DNA of 64,000 nucleotides from the NCBI GenBank assembly GCA_000727475.1, contig KL647290.1, positions 2,954,469 through 3,018,468 of the forward strand, read 5' to 3'. The notes below the pieces were generated by a model. The model saw only the letters and a program-made list of their open reading frames with translations. It was not told the DNA's origin and ran no database searches. The position numbers and the translations under genes are program-made. Below, piece after piece: positions 42,051 through 53,600 of the stretch; positions within the stretch are counted from its first letter, which is position 1, and each line of letters starts with the position of its first letter. The DNA is from Sarcocystis neurona. Its lineage: Eukaryota > Apicomplexa > Conoidasida > Eucoccidiorida > Sarcocystidae.

Positions 42051-43735
42051 CAGAGATAAGCCGGCGTATGTGTCTGAACATATGATTTCATGACATTGTG
42101 GATCGACACACACATTGAGCACATAAACGCAGATCTGCGTAATATACGGTCCCCTCGAAGACGTATACGTAGGCGCGTATGTGTTACGTCCTATGGTTAC
42201 ATAAATGAATCTATGCTGAGACGCACCGCTGCGGGAGAGACTCCATGGAAACATTTTATATACGTACATATCTGTTTATTACCCACGTAATTTAATTTTT
42301 CACGTACGGATGTGTACCTTGGAAAGAAATGAAGAAAAGTAACGCAGGGGAAAGTCGGGTTGGGACTCTGCTCGCCGAGAGGCACGCAGGCGGCGGAGCT
42401 GGTTTTTACAAGGTATCGCTGGGCGATAATACGATATTCAACACAGCACTCGCTAGAGCTGTCTTCTCTACGTGGGGGGGCTACTTCATCAAGAATAAAG
42501 TCACCTGCAACACTGTAGGACATACTTGTTGCAGAGAAGATATTTTCTATCCCTCTCATCATATATATATATATATATACGTCCTTGATAAGCAAACGCA
42601 CACGTATTCCCTGTACGTGTCTATATGTGTACACGTACACATATGCGCATATGACGTCTACAGGTATACATATCTACCTACACATCTGTAAAGAAATCCA
42701 CCGCAGCACACCGCGTATTCCTCTCCGAGATGATGTCTGCTGTTGGACTACGCACATAACACGCCACATATACATATACATATGTATATAGGGAGAGAGG
42801 CAAGTGTCTACGTGTCTGTACTGTTTCGTAGAAGCCGATGGTGCTATAACGCGAACAACTATAAAAAAGCAATGTCGTTCATCGGCACTGTCCTAAAAGA
42901 CAGCCTGGTTTTTGCGGCAAACGCCAGATCAAGTGTCAGGAAAACACCTTTTTCTTAGAAGTAAGGCAAACATACAGTTTGTGAGTCTCGGCTCTTGGAT
43001 TCCTCCTTTTTTAACCGCACCAACTGCCCAGGGGAAATCTTGACACACTGAAATCGTCACACCAGTAACGACACTAATTGGAGAAGAGAATGCCTTCAGA
43101 GACATACCGCTCCGCGGTTCCATTGAGGGGATGCTTCGCGCATCAGGGTACAGTGCCGCGCTGGCTTCTCAGATACTTGATTTTGATAAACGTGTGTGCA
43201 CGTGTAGAGTATACAGTCGTGTATCTGGGCCTGCACACGTAGAAGTACGTCCGTGCACGCATGTGTGAGGTGAGGCGTGGTTTGGCGGCGTAGAGATATA
43301 CAAGAGACACTCAGGTAACTGAGGAATATCATCTTTGTCGAACATTAGGTACACACGAGACTTGTGATATGCGTGTGGGCGTGGCTGGTGTACGAAGCGT
43401 CGTTATTAATTCTTCGTGTACCTGTCGCGGCCGATGCATCAAGTACCTCTGTATGTAAAACGGACACCGGAGGACGACACCCGCAATAAACAACCAGCAG
43501 TGTTTCTTTGTGTGTATGGCTGTGCAGCCTTGTACGCTTTGGAATTGGCACGCCAACGACGCCTGCTGGCGTGGACATGTGAGACCTGCTCCCAGCTGCC
43601 CGCTCTCACAAAAAGACGTCCCCAATCTGGCATGTAGCACTTCTACACATGTGTATATATATAGATATGTATTTATCTTTATGCGGATGCGCATACCCTG
43701 CTGCTGCAGCTTTTTGCAGAAGACAGGGAACTACT
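42051..43735. other. Microsatellite-bearing intergenic stretch
   Basis: An AT run lies at 42561-42579 with several TACACGT/ATACACA words. ORFs of 120 codons or less run through these simple repeats and are not credible. A TTTTTGCAG acceptor at its right end (43719) precedes the next gene model. Confidence 0.4.
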
Positions 43736-44478
43736 ATGCGTCGGATGTGTCTTGTACGCATCTACTGCCCATCTCCGGGCGATATAGAGAGTACCAATGC
43801 ACCCGTGCCCGATATGCAGAAGCAGTCACGTACGGCGGTTGAGAGAGGGATGAGCAACACACTCACCCAGGTGGATAGTTATTTGAACTTCACGAGGACG
43901 CTCGTATCCAAGTCGCAAGGCACTGAACGTTCCGAGAGTCAGCAGACGACTCCTGACGGTACAACGTCCATCATCTTGGTAAGTGTCTGTCCTGTGGCAC
44001 GTATGCATCTGCGGGCCAGGCAGGTGAATTCTTGGAATCGCGTTATTTATTTCTTGACGGGGCGCACGTATTTCCTGTGCGAATCTTTGGATAGGCATCC
44101 AGAGATCGTTCGTTCAGCGCCGGCTGGGTACGCGTACAGTTGAAATAGCAGTGGAACAACGACGTACTGCGCAGTCTGCCTGCGTGCTTGGGTTGCCTCT
44201 AACTTCATGCATGTGTGTGTGTGTGTGTGCGTGAGCGTATGTGGATGTTGTGTAGTGTACGTGTGTGCGTACCTGTGTATGTGAAGGTTGCTGAAAATCA
44301 GCTTCCACACCAGGAGAGCAACAAAGACGCCAGCTCGCGAGCTTCTCCCTACCGGACGATTCTACTTGAGCCTAGGCGTGCACACTGCGGTGTCGTATTG
44401 ATACTGCAGCAGCAGACTTACGCACTGGAATCGCCAAGCCGAAGTGTCGCAAAAATTGTGCTTCTCAACACATGGTGA
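43736..44478 (+). CDS. Candidate two-exon gene of unknown function, 139 residues
   Basis: Exon 1 runs 43736-43978 and ends ATCATCTTG|GTAAGT. A 323-base intron ends at GAAAATCAG (44301). Exon 2 is 44302-44478. Both exons are in phase 0 and neither contains low-complexity runs. The product is hydrophilic, with a Ser/Thr/Gln-rich middle (LTQVDSYLNFTRTL, SKSQGTERSESQQTT) and a C-terminal part with RTILLEPRRAHCGVVLILQQ ending KIVLLNTW. The ATG choice is tentative, because the frame is open upstream to an acceptor near 43719 and exon 1 may begin there. An alternative frame after that acceptor (KTGNYYASDVSCTHLL) is also protein-like. No family was recognised. Confidence 0.33.
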
Positions 44479-46794
44479 TTTGCAAGTCCTGTACAAGCTA
44501 CAGATGCTCCCAGGGAGTGCTGTCACCCGTTGGAGGGCATAAGTCCTGTATGTGTTTGTTCACTTTAAGTGCACACATCGACACACAGATAAATCCATCT
44601 AATTCCTTGCACCTGCGGTACTGGGGCGACATACGCAAGGTTCGAGTCCCTCACCGCACACGGCACACAGCCCACATATACTCGCCGATATGTACACGCG
44701 GGTGTATGCTTTGGCGTAGCGGCTGCACCGGTCACAGCACCGAAACGTACGGAAGCAGGTGATGCTGCAGCACCAGCGTAACTGACCTTCACCTGCCTCT
44801 CCGATCTGCTGCGCACGACCCCCAGACGTCTGGACCCACCTTTTCCTGCAGTGGGAGCTTGTGGCGATCTACGCCAATGCGTTACCCCCAGCAACAGCAG
44901 CAAGCTGCCATCTGTGGGTGGATGCTTCTGCGTGTACTGTCGATAAAACCGAGAGATGCTTGGGTGCCACACACACGCCCACATGTACGCTGCAGTTTCC
45001 GTGGCTAGCTGCAGCACGTGTATACCTTTGTTGGTGCTGGAGGAAGCCACCGATACTCTTCAGCCAGATGCTGCAAGCGTCAATATTTTTTTAGCAGTGA
45101 CTTGCGCGTACGCTAGCTATCTGCGGCGGAAGTACACATGAGCCAGCTCCAGCTGCTTATGTGTCAGCTGTCTGTACGAGCCCGACGAATACTTGTCGTT
45201 TCACACGTGCCCTTGCTCCTTGGCCGCAGGGTGCACTTACGCCGTTCCTACAGATCCCTCTCAATAGGGCGCTGCCTGCGCAACCTTCAGTTAACTGCTG
45301 TCTGTGCTCCCTTTAGTTTCCTGATGCCTGCAAGTAGCTACTTGCTGCGTCGCGTATGTAGCGACCTGCTGCATCCCCATATTGAGCCAGCTGCCGCACA
45401 CATCGAGTCTCTTCCGTCTACCTGCTGAAGGCACAGCGGTGTAGTCGCCGCACTCCTTCGGACTTCAGCGACCTGCTGCACGCGTTGCGTCTACCGCCCC
45501 CTGCTGGATATATGTGTGTATGTGGCTAGCTGCTGGATGCGCACCATAGCTGGTGAGCTGGTGCAGGCTCTTCTTCTACCGATCCGGCTCCTGGGCTCGG
45601 AGGTAGCTACCTCCTGCACGCATATCGATCACGTATGACAGCAGGGCGCCTGTACGTCCACCCTCCGAAGTAATCTACTGAGCACCTTCGCTGCTGCGGC
45701 CGTCCTCTTCTTGCCCTCGCTGCAGCAGGTCCTGTTCGATCGGTAAATGCGTGACCGTCCCACGTGGAGGCTGCGTTTATCATCTGAAAAGACCTGGTCT
45801 ATAGCCGTACTTCTGCAGCCAGCCTTCCCTGGCTAGCTGCTGCATGCCCATCTTTGCTACACGAGTGAAGCGAAAAATGCCGCGGGAGTAACCGCCCGCC
45901 AGACACCGCAGCCGAATACGATACGGGCCCACCTGTGTGCAAAGCGCATGCACCGGGGGAGGGGGGGGGGGGGAGCAGCAGCAGCGGCATCAGCAAATGC
46001 AGAAGCAGGAGTATCAGCGCGTGTGGAGCAGCAGCAGTCCAAGTAGGAGCACGCACAAACGGAGAAGCAGCGGCACAAGCGAAAGTAGAGCGAGCTGCAG
46101 AGGCAGCAGCAACAAAAATAGAAGCGGCAGGAATACGGGCAGCAGCAGCAACGCTGCGAGAGAAAGCAGCAGCGGTAGAAGCAGGGAGAGCGAGAGGACG
46201 CGAAGCAGGGGGTTTAGCGCGGCAAGAGGATGCGTCGCAGTGGCCACAGCAGAAGCAGCAGGGAGAAGAGCAAATAGAGAGGGATGCTGCCTCAGACACA
46301 GCAGCATGACGGCCCAGAACAGCAGGTGCAGCACCAGAAGAAGCATGAACGGGAGGAAGAGTGATAACAGTACCCGTCGCAGCAGCAACAGCAGCAGCAC
46401 ACGTGTTGCACCGGCGGCAGCAGCGTTCCGCCTCCGTTGCTAATGCCTGCAGATGCTGCTGCCACAAGTCGTCTAGCGGGCCGCAGAGCAGCACGTTTCT
46501 TCAGCGACGCTCATATATACACGGAGACTGAAAGGGAGAGAACTACGTGCATACGTCTAGGTCTACACTTTTACATATCAACTGAGAAAAAATACACGCA
46601 GATATATAAAAATACATGGATGTGCGAACAGTGACACACAAACATACGACTACACACGTACACAAATATATATATATACCCCTTACATATGTACGCATAT
46701 ATATATGGTGATCCTGGAAACAGCAGTGTAAGATATCACGGCTTCTCGTCCTGAGTCGACCCTGACGGGGAAGTGAAGGGAGTAGAAGGAAGTC
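44479..46794. other. Unresolved stretch with CAG-rich core (45.9-46.5 kb)
   Basis: A 231-codon minus frame (45799-46494) begins with the non-repetitive MLLCGPLDDLWQQHLQALAT and then becomes Ala-rich. It may be the start of a gene reading toward lower coordinates. A minus frame at 44565-45050 (HVLQLATETAAYMWACVWHP) ends near a donor-like AAAG|GTATAC. A plus frame at 45138-45428 (96 codons, ATG) is equally protein-like. Splice phases did not let me connect these. Confidence 0.25.
45955..45973 (+). repeat. Near-pure poly-G run
   Basis: Eighteen G in nineteen bases (one A at 45960), directly before GCAGCAGCAG. It could form a G-quadruplex and is also a likely site of sequencing or assembly error. 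Confidence 0.85.
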
Positions 46795-46934
46795 CGCCAG
46801 CAGCCTTTTCTGCAGACAAAAAATTCCCTCGTGGCTGTTACGATATAGCAGACGGGAGAAAATACGCCAGCAGCCTGTCCTCCAGACGGAGGCCTTTCTC
46901 CTGAGTTTTAAGATACAGCAGAGACCACGGCGCG
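46795..46934 (+). repeat. Diverged tandem duplication, period 70 bp, at a gene's 3' end
   Basis: CGCCAGCAGCCT begins at 46795 and 46865. The units share CCAGAC/GCAGAC and GATA(T/C)AGCAGA in order. Unit 2 covers the last coding residues and stop codon of the minus-strand gene ending at 46838. Unit 1 lies just downstream and in translation repeats RLLAYFLP as RLLADFLL. Confidence 0.65.
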
Positions 46935-47811
46935 CAGTGTTCCGCTTCCGCGGGTTGTAACTGAGAAGCAGAGCAGAGCACGTACAGAGAGTCGTGCACA
47001 GGCGTACGAGCCGCCACTCGTAGATGCAGCAGACGGGACATGCAACTTGGAGGGGGAGCTTACCAGGCAAACAGCAGGCACGTAGGCCACTCCACGTATA
47101 GCTTCTGTACCCTTCTGTACACGCGTATATATATATATATACATATATACGTCTATTGCAAACAGCTGTCCTCCCTTGTGCACATTTGTGCATGAAGGGT
47201 GGACAGATGGGATGAGAGAGGGATGCGAGTGGATAATGTAACAGTTAGCGGGGGCGTACCTTCCCAAGTGCGCGGTGTTTTAGCGCGAGATACATCCACC
47301 CGCAGTACAAAGGGATAGACTTACACACTCATATGCGTGCGCAGACATACAGATCTGTACTCGTACGTACATCTGTGTGTATATACATATATATATATAT
47401 ATATATATTTATAGAGAGACAACGCGTATACGGTGCACATCATATAGATGTATACAGCCAAATGGACATGGGTTTGTACACGATGTCCGCCGCGTGCGGG
47501 CGCACACACACACACACACACACACGTGCATATAGATGCCGCAACATGTGGCGAAGGGCGTAACTGTGGTGTATGTACACCAGGCGCGCTGCACATACAG
47601 CTCTGCATAGAGCGTCTAGGCATACCTTATTCAGTATTCTCAGAGGCCCCTTGAAGCCGATATTCTGGAGCACACTTTTGTAGACTCGCGCGTTAACTTC
47701 ATTCGCGAGGAACACCTTGCGAGATAGGCAGTCTCGCTGGCAGCGCTTGTTGAAAGACGGAAAACCGAGTGGAGGGGGATTGAGCACTGGCCCTGGATTT
47801 CGAGCTGCCAT
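46838..47811 (-). CDS. Small spliced protein of unknown function, at least 119 residues
   Basis: A three-exon minus-strand model: 47811-47626, 47114-47064, 46960-46838. Junctions are AATAAG|GTATGC with CGTGTACAG|AAG, and TGCCTG|GTAAGC with a pyrimidine-rich acceptor TCTGCTTCTCAG|TTA. All junctions are phase 0. The product has no low complexity: MAARNPGPVLNPPPLGF, then RCQRDCLSRKVFLANEVNAR, VYKSVLQNIGFKGPLRILNK, KGTEAIRGVAYVPAVCL, and a helical end LYLKTQEKGLRLEDRLLAYF. ATG 47811 has context ATAATGGCA. The frame is open further upstream through a Gln/Glu-rich, Lys/Arg-rich stretch (SSRKRPRSSKKSSDRERK) to about 48030, so the true N-terminus may be longer and nuclear. An alternative acceptor ten bases further on gives KLYVEWPTCLLFAW instead of the middle exon. 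No family was recognised. Confidence 0.5.
47388..47408 (+). repeat. (AT)n microsatellite in intron
   Basis: An AT dinucleotide run inside the first intron of the minus-strand gene model 46838-47811. Confidence 0.9.
47503..47524 (+). repeat. (CA)11 microsatellite
   Basis: An uninterrupted CA run, also within the first intron of the 46838-47811 model. Confidence 0.9.
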
Positions 47812-50686
47812 TATCGTTTCTTTACTGCTGCATCCTCCTCCTCTTGCTATAGTGTTCCTGTCTTCCGGTTGCTGCTTCCTTTCCCTGTCGCTGCTCTTCT
47901 TGCTACTTCTGGGCCTCTTCCTGCTGCTGCTGCCCTCTTCGCCGTCCTGCTGCTGCTCCTCTTTGCCACCTTGTTCTTCTTCTTCCTGCTGCTGCGGGTG
48001 CACTTCGCCTCGCTGTTGGTGGCCTTCTCCCTGCCGCAGCTGCTAGCTTTTTACCCAGCGCCGTCTCCTCTTCCGTACTTTCCGCTGGGGCTGCTGCTTT
48101 GGTCGTCCCCGCTGCGCTTGTAACTGCAGCTCTGCAGCTGGTTGTGTATGTGCGCTGCTGGTCGGGTGCCGGACGTGATGTGTTGGTATTGTTGTGGTGG
48201 ACAACTGCATGCATTGTCTTCGTGCACATCGTTGTGCGGTTGGCTGTTGCAGCTGCGGCTGGGCTCAGCTGGCTGTCGTCGAAATCCGCTGGTGGCGCGT
48301 GTGGCTGCTGCCGCCGCAGCTGTTGCCCCTGTTGCTGCTTCGTCCGCAGCTGCTCCGCGGTGTCAGCTGCGGCAGGTCCTGCATGGGGTCTAGCTCCTAC
48401 TACTGCTGCTGCTGTTGTCGGATCTACCGCCCGCGCGAGACTCCGTGCTGTGCTGCCGCCACTGCCGTACGGGCTGCTGCGGCTGACACGCTGCGCGTGC
48501 GGCGCAAGCTGGAACGGAGCAGCCGCTCCCTTCCTGGTGCCGCTGCTGCCCGGCATGCGGGAAGTGTGTGGACAGCTTCATTGTAGAGCTGAAGGAGCTC
48601 TCTTTCCCCTGCGGACTTCTGCTGCTGGTTGTTCTAACGAAGCCGCAGCCTCCAAACCCCCAAGCAGCCACAGCAGTAAGTAGGAAGCTACGGAGCAGCA
48701 CTCCTGCCTGGCACCCGCCCCGTGGAAGAGGCAGCAGCACGAGCCTGACTAGAGTGTGCGGCCATAGTAAATATCGGTCTTCACGTAGTCCGTTTTACCT
48801 GGCATATCCTATACGACAGCTATAGGTATATAATGCACGTGCGGCACACTTCCGCTGCACGTGCCTTCTCGTGTCCGCTGCGCCACTGCCCCCTGTGTTC
48901 CTGCCTGAAGCGTGGACGACAGGTGTCGCTGCCTGCCTCCCGCTGTTCTTCACGTGCTGCCTTTGCGGGCTTCGCTTGTGCCCGCGCCGGTGAGCGACAG
49001 CCTACATACTGGCGTCCGCGCAGGTGCAGCCCCTGGGCCGCAACCGGAGTCGTACATGCCCTCTGCAGGGCCCACCCACTCCGCACACTGCGGAGCTAAC
49101 GATAAAATAGACGCTCCTCGGCCCGTGGAGCTGGTATGGCTGCCCTGGGTTGTTGCCTAGCAGCCCGGCAGCCGATTTATCCAGGTCGCTATGCAACGTA
49201 CGTGTGCCTCATTTCTTCTACTTCCGCCTGCGCGTGCTTGGCGACCCCTACTCGCGTACGTCGTACCGCTGCGGGGCACCGCGTGACAGTGCGGAGGACG
49301 CGTTGTTGCCTGCTCGGCGCTCTTCGGCCGCTGCCGCCGCCACCGCGGCTGCTCGTGCGGTGAGGCACTGTTTTTCTGCCTCCGTGACTATGGGGAGCAG
49401 CAGCACGGGCGTACACGCAGCGGACTCCGCCGCACGCACCCACATTCGGCTGCCGCATCTCGTCTCTCTGCTTTTCATATTGCTCTTGTAGTCCCCAGTG
49501 CTGTCGCTCTTGCCGCTGCTCCTGCTTTCCTTTGGGTCTACGGTGCCGCACGGCTGCTTGCTGTGGCCGCTGCGCACCCCGCTGCTGCTGCTTCTCCTGA
49601 CGCTAGCGCTGAGGTTGCTGCTGCTGTTGCCGCTGCTGTTGCGCTTCCTGTGCCCGCGGGCGGCTCTTGTTACGGCTCTCCGTACCGCGGCTGCCACGGA
49701 CGCTCGTGCTGCTGCTGGCGTAGTCACTTCCACTGCTGCTGGGGTCGTCGCTTCCAATGCTGCTGGTGTCGCCGGTTTCCATAGTGCCCGCGCATGCAGA
49801 GATGTCAATGGGGCCGCAGCATGGCGACTGCATGCCAGCAGCGGGTCCACCACAGACAAAGCAGAAGCGAACGCGTCGTCGTCGTGCTGAACAGCACGTA
49901 CAAATCCTATACAAGCAAATATACGTATTTTTATCTTGCCTGCGCATGTGTGTAGTATATACTCTTGCACTTCTTTGACGTGTCTGCGAAGGTGTGTGGG
50001 TGTGTGCGGGTGTGTGTGTGCCCCCCGTCACACTGCGTCGCTCGTTTTTTGCAGCCCTCAGCTGCGCTGTTCTGTGCTTAAAAGAATAGCAGCAGCTAAT
50101 GCACTGCCAACACCACCACCACAGGAGCAACAAGCAGCCCCAGCAGCAGCACGCGCACTTTACATCAGCAGCGAGGGAGAGTCGCAGCAGCAGGACAGCG
50201 GTCAGGGCGGTGCAACACTGCTACCATACGTGACCGCAGCACAGCAACGCAGTATTTACGCGGTGGCGGGGCTACCAGTAGGAATATAGCTTCCTAGTTC
50301 GCACAGAGAAGCTCGTGTGCCCCCCAGCGGCAAGGTAGGCAGCAGGAGCAGCACGGCAACCACAGCAAGGCAGCAGCAACGCAGCCGCGGTGCAGCAGCA
50401 AGGCAGCGGCAGAAATCAGGCAGCAGCACCCGCACAACAGCGGTAGCAGCAGGAGCAGCAGGCAGTTCCATGGGAGTGCCACTACCTTCTCGAATAGCGG
50501 CAGCACGACACTGGTGTGCGATCCCTGCCCCCTCTCCTGCAGCAGAAGTGGCATCCTGTGGCGCACGAGCAGAAGTAGTCCCCACTTGAGCAGTTGTAGC
50601 AGCAGTGCCTTGAGCAGCAGCAGCAGCAGTAGTATCCGCAGCAGCAGCACATATTTTCGTTGGATTTTCTTTGCTTTCGGCACCTC
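47812..50686. other. CAG/CTG-rich block, coding strand unresolved
   Basis: A minus-strand ATG frame (47903-48556, 217 codons, Ala/Gln/Thr-rich, with PPADFDDSQLSPAAA) sits directly upstream of the 46838-47811 gene and may be its 5' exon. I found no donor/acceptor pair that joins the two frames. Plus-strand frames over the same bases are Leu/Val-rich and look like reverse-complement shadows. From 48820 to 50000 a minus frame (49248-49970) has non-repetitive islands (HDDDAFASALSVVDPLLACS). 50000-50650 is CAG-rich upstream flank of the next gene. Confidence 0.3.
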
Positions 50687-53600
50687 ATGATGCTGCAGCT
50701 GCGGAGCGTCCTGCTACTGTCGCGACAGCGCAGGCTGTTGTCTCGGCCGCTGGCTTCTATCAGCAGCAGCACCAGTCTTACCGTCCCTACAGTGTGTATT
50801 GATACTGCCTCCCCTTCGTTCCCTGGCGTCGTCCGCTGTGCAGCTGCACCTGGTGCTCGCCGGTTTTCTGCAGCCGGAACTGCTGCGGCTCCACGAGAAA
50901 TAGGGGAACGCCGCAGCTGTTGCAGAAGTCACCCGTCCTCCGGCCTACTAACGTGGTGCAGCAGGAACAGCAGCGCCGCATACAGTCGACTACAACGCAG
51001 CAGCACCGACACCAGCAGCTGCTGCTGCAGTACACGAGACAGAAGGGACAGTTGCAGTACGGGAAAGAATGGCAGTGCCGTCCGCTCTAGCCCCGGGGCG
51101 AGGTCCAACGGTCTCGGCAGCGGCAGCAGCAGCCTCAGCAGTAGCAACAGCAGGTTGCGCGGGCGTCGCCTAAGAAACGGCAGCTTCAGCAGCCAGGGCA
51201 ACGGCCTGAAAGTGAGCAGCAGCAGCTTCAGCTGCAGCGTCCCCACCAGCAGCCAGAGCAGCCTCTTGAGGAGCAGCAGCAGTCTCTTCTCCAGAGGCCG
51301 GAGTACTCTCACAAGTACCAGCAGCAGTCTGGGCCATCACAACAGCAGCGGCTGTTCGTCTCCTTCTTCTGCCTCGTTCGCCACCTCCTGCGAAAGAAAT
51401 TATAGAGCTCCGCTTAGATCGGTTGCTCTGCTTCTCCCCTCCAACGGCAGCAGCAGAGTCCTCGCCTGCGGCAGCGTGTCTGCTGCGTCTCTCCCCATCA
51501 CTAGTGTTACTAGTCTCTTCCTCTGCGGCTCTTCGGCTAGCAGCAACTCGTGCCCACGTGGTGGTCCTTTGTCTACTTCGGCGTCTTGCACGGCATCTTC
51601 TTTGGGTTTGCGTAGACCGCATGCGATGTCCGTACAGCGACGGCTCAACCAGAGGTCACCAGCTCAGAATGCGCTCGGTGACTCCTCTCTTGCAAGTGAG
51701 CAAGCAGGAGCAGCAGCACGAACAGCAGAAGCACCGGCAGCAGCAGGCACAGCAGCTGCAGAAGCAGCAACAGCAGTAGCAACAGCACCAGGACCAGCAG
51801 CAGAAGACACAGTAGCTGCCTCTTTTGTGTGGAGTACATCTTTTCGAATGCCCAGTGCCATCGCTGCCGATGCAGCACGTGCTGCTGCTGATGCTTTGTC
51901 TCCGTGTTACAAAGACGGTGTTCCAGGCCGAGGTGTCTCGTCTCGCAGCAGCGTCGCTTCCTCCTGGGGTGCTTCTCGATGCGAATTTCACACGTCTCCT
52001 TCCTTCAGTCGCTCATGCACTTCACCTTCTGCTGCTTCTCGTTGGAGTTTTCTCTTGTGTTCTGCTTATGCTGGCTTCGGCTGCTTGGTCTCCCCTCAGG
52101 CTCTCGTCGCTTGCTGCCGCTTCTCTTCTGCTGCTTCGTCCTGCCGTGTTCCCGCTTCTGTTGAGGCCTCTGCCTGCAGCAGCAGCACGCGCAGCTGCAG
52201 CCACTCTCCTCCGCCTGCGCTGCCCCTCTGGCGCTGGTGTAAAGTGGCGTCCTCTCCATCGCCGGCCGACCAGCAGCAGCTCCCTGCAGCAGCAGCTTCT
52301 CTTTCTACATCTCTATCCCATAATGGGACTCAACGGGCAGCGCCGCAGCCGCTGCTGACTGCTTTTTCCACTGCTGCAGGCTCTCCGTCTTCCTCTTGTC
52401 TGTCTCGTTCGTTCGATCGTTCTGCCTCGCTGCTCCGGACGGCTGCCGCAGCTGCGCTGACGCCTGCTGCTGCTGATTATTTGCATGCAGCAGCAGCTGC
52501 TGCTCCACGTGTCGCCACTGCTGGCTCTGCCCTCACGCCTGCTGCAGTCCCTGCTGTCGCACCCCGTCGTCTTGGTGCTTCCGCTGCTGCCGTACCACGA
52601 AGTATGGCTGCTGCTGCTGCCGCGCGTCCTGTTGCTGCCGCTAGTGTGTCTGCTCCTTCCGCATACCACAAGGCCACTGATGAGGCACGTGCCGCCGCTG
52701 TCGCTCCTGCAGCTGCCTTCTTCCGTGCTGCTGAGCCGCTACAGTTCTCTCATTTCCTCCGTGCTACTGGTTCTCTTGCATTCTGCGGCCCGTGTTGTGG
52801 CCCTGCTACTGTATCCGCTGCTGCGACAGCTGCCTCTTCTGCTGCTGCAGCCCTTCCTGCCTTTTCTGCTGTTCCTGCCGCTTCTGCGACATATTCTCCA
52901 AGCTCCTCTGTTGCCGCTTCCGCGCTGAGCCCCTCTGCTGGGCCCGTGTCAGCTGCTGGGAATTACCGTAGCTACGCAAGCGACAGTAGCGGCAGCACTA
53001 GCGGAAGCAGGAGCAGCAGCAACAGCGACGCCAAGACCTCCGTGGGCCACAGCAGCAGCAGCAGAGGTCACATCGGCAGTAGCAGCAGCAGCAGTTCAGC
53101 ACGTGGCCGACCCACAGGGTCGAGCAGATCGGGCAGCAGCATTGACAGCGCAGGGAGAGCTTCTGGGAGTAGAGGACAGGTGGAAGGGGAACAGCGTGCT
53201 GCACCCGCGTCTGCTGCGGCCGCTGTGCGCGGTTTGCAGTGGCTGTCTGCAGCGTTGCAGTCCCGCTTTTCTCGCATGCGGCGGCGCCTGCAGCACCATC
53301 AGCGGCAGACCAGCAGCAGCGGTTGGGGGGGCGGCAGCACGTGGTCGCAGCAGGTGTCTTCGCTGGCAGCGGCAGCAACAGGAGGCGCAGTGGGCAGCGG
53401 CGGCAGCAGCAGGCAAGCGTGGAGAAGGAAGCGACAGCTGGAGCAGCAGCTGCTGCAGTGGAAGCAGCGACAACAGCAGCAGCAGCACCAGCTGTGGCAA
53501 CGAGCACGCCGTCGGCTGCTGCTTCTCCAGCAGCAGCAGATGGTTCGTCTGCTGCAGCAGCAGCAGCGACTGAAGGAACGCGGTCTCTTGTGGCTGGCCA

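Noticed and set aside
44639..44665. tRNA-like GGTTCGAGTCCC
   Set aside because: The flanking bases do not form a T-stem and no acceptor stem or anticodon arm can be drawn upstream.
48021..48050. Splice joining 47903-48556 to the Gln/Glu-rich frame of the next gene
   Set aside because: The only in-phase donor/acceptor pair would make a 28-base intron, too short to be credible.
47850..48060. 47-48 kb introns or repeats as a CRISPR-like array
   Set aside because: Repeats are simple dinucleotides or CAG codons without regular spacers, and the genome is eukaryotic.
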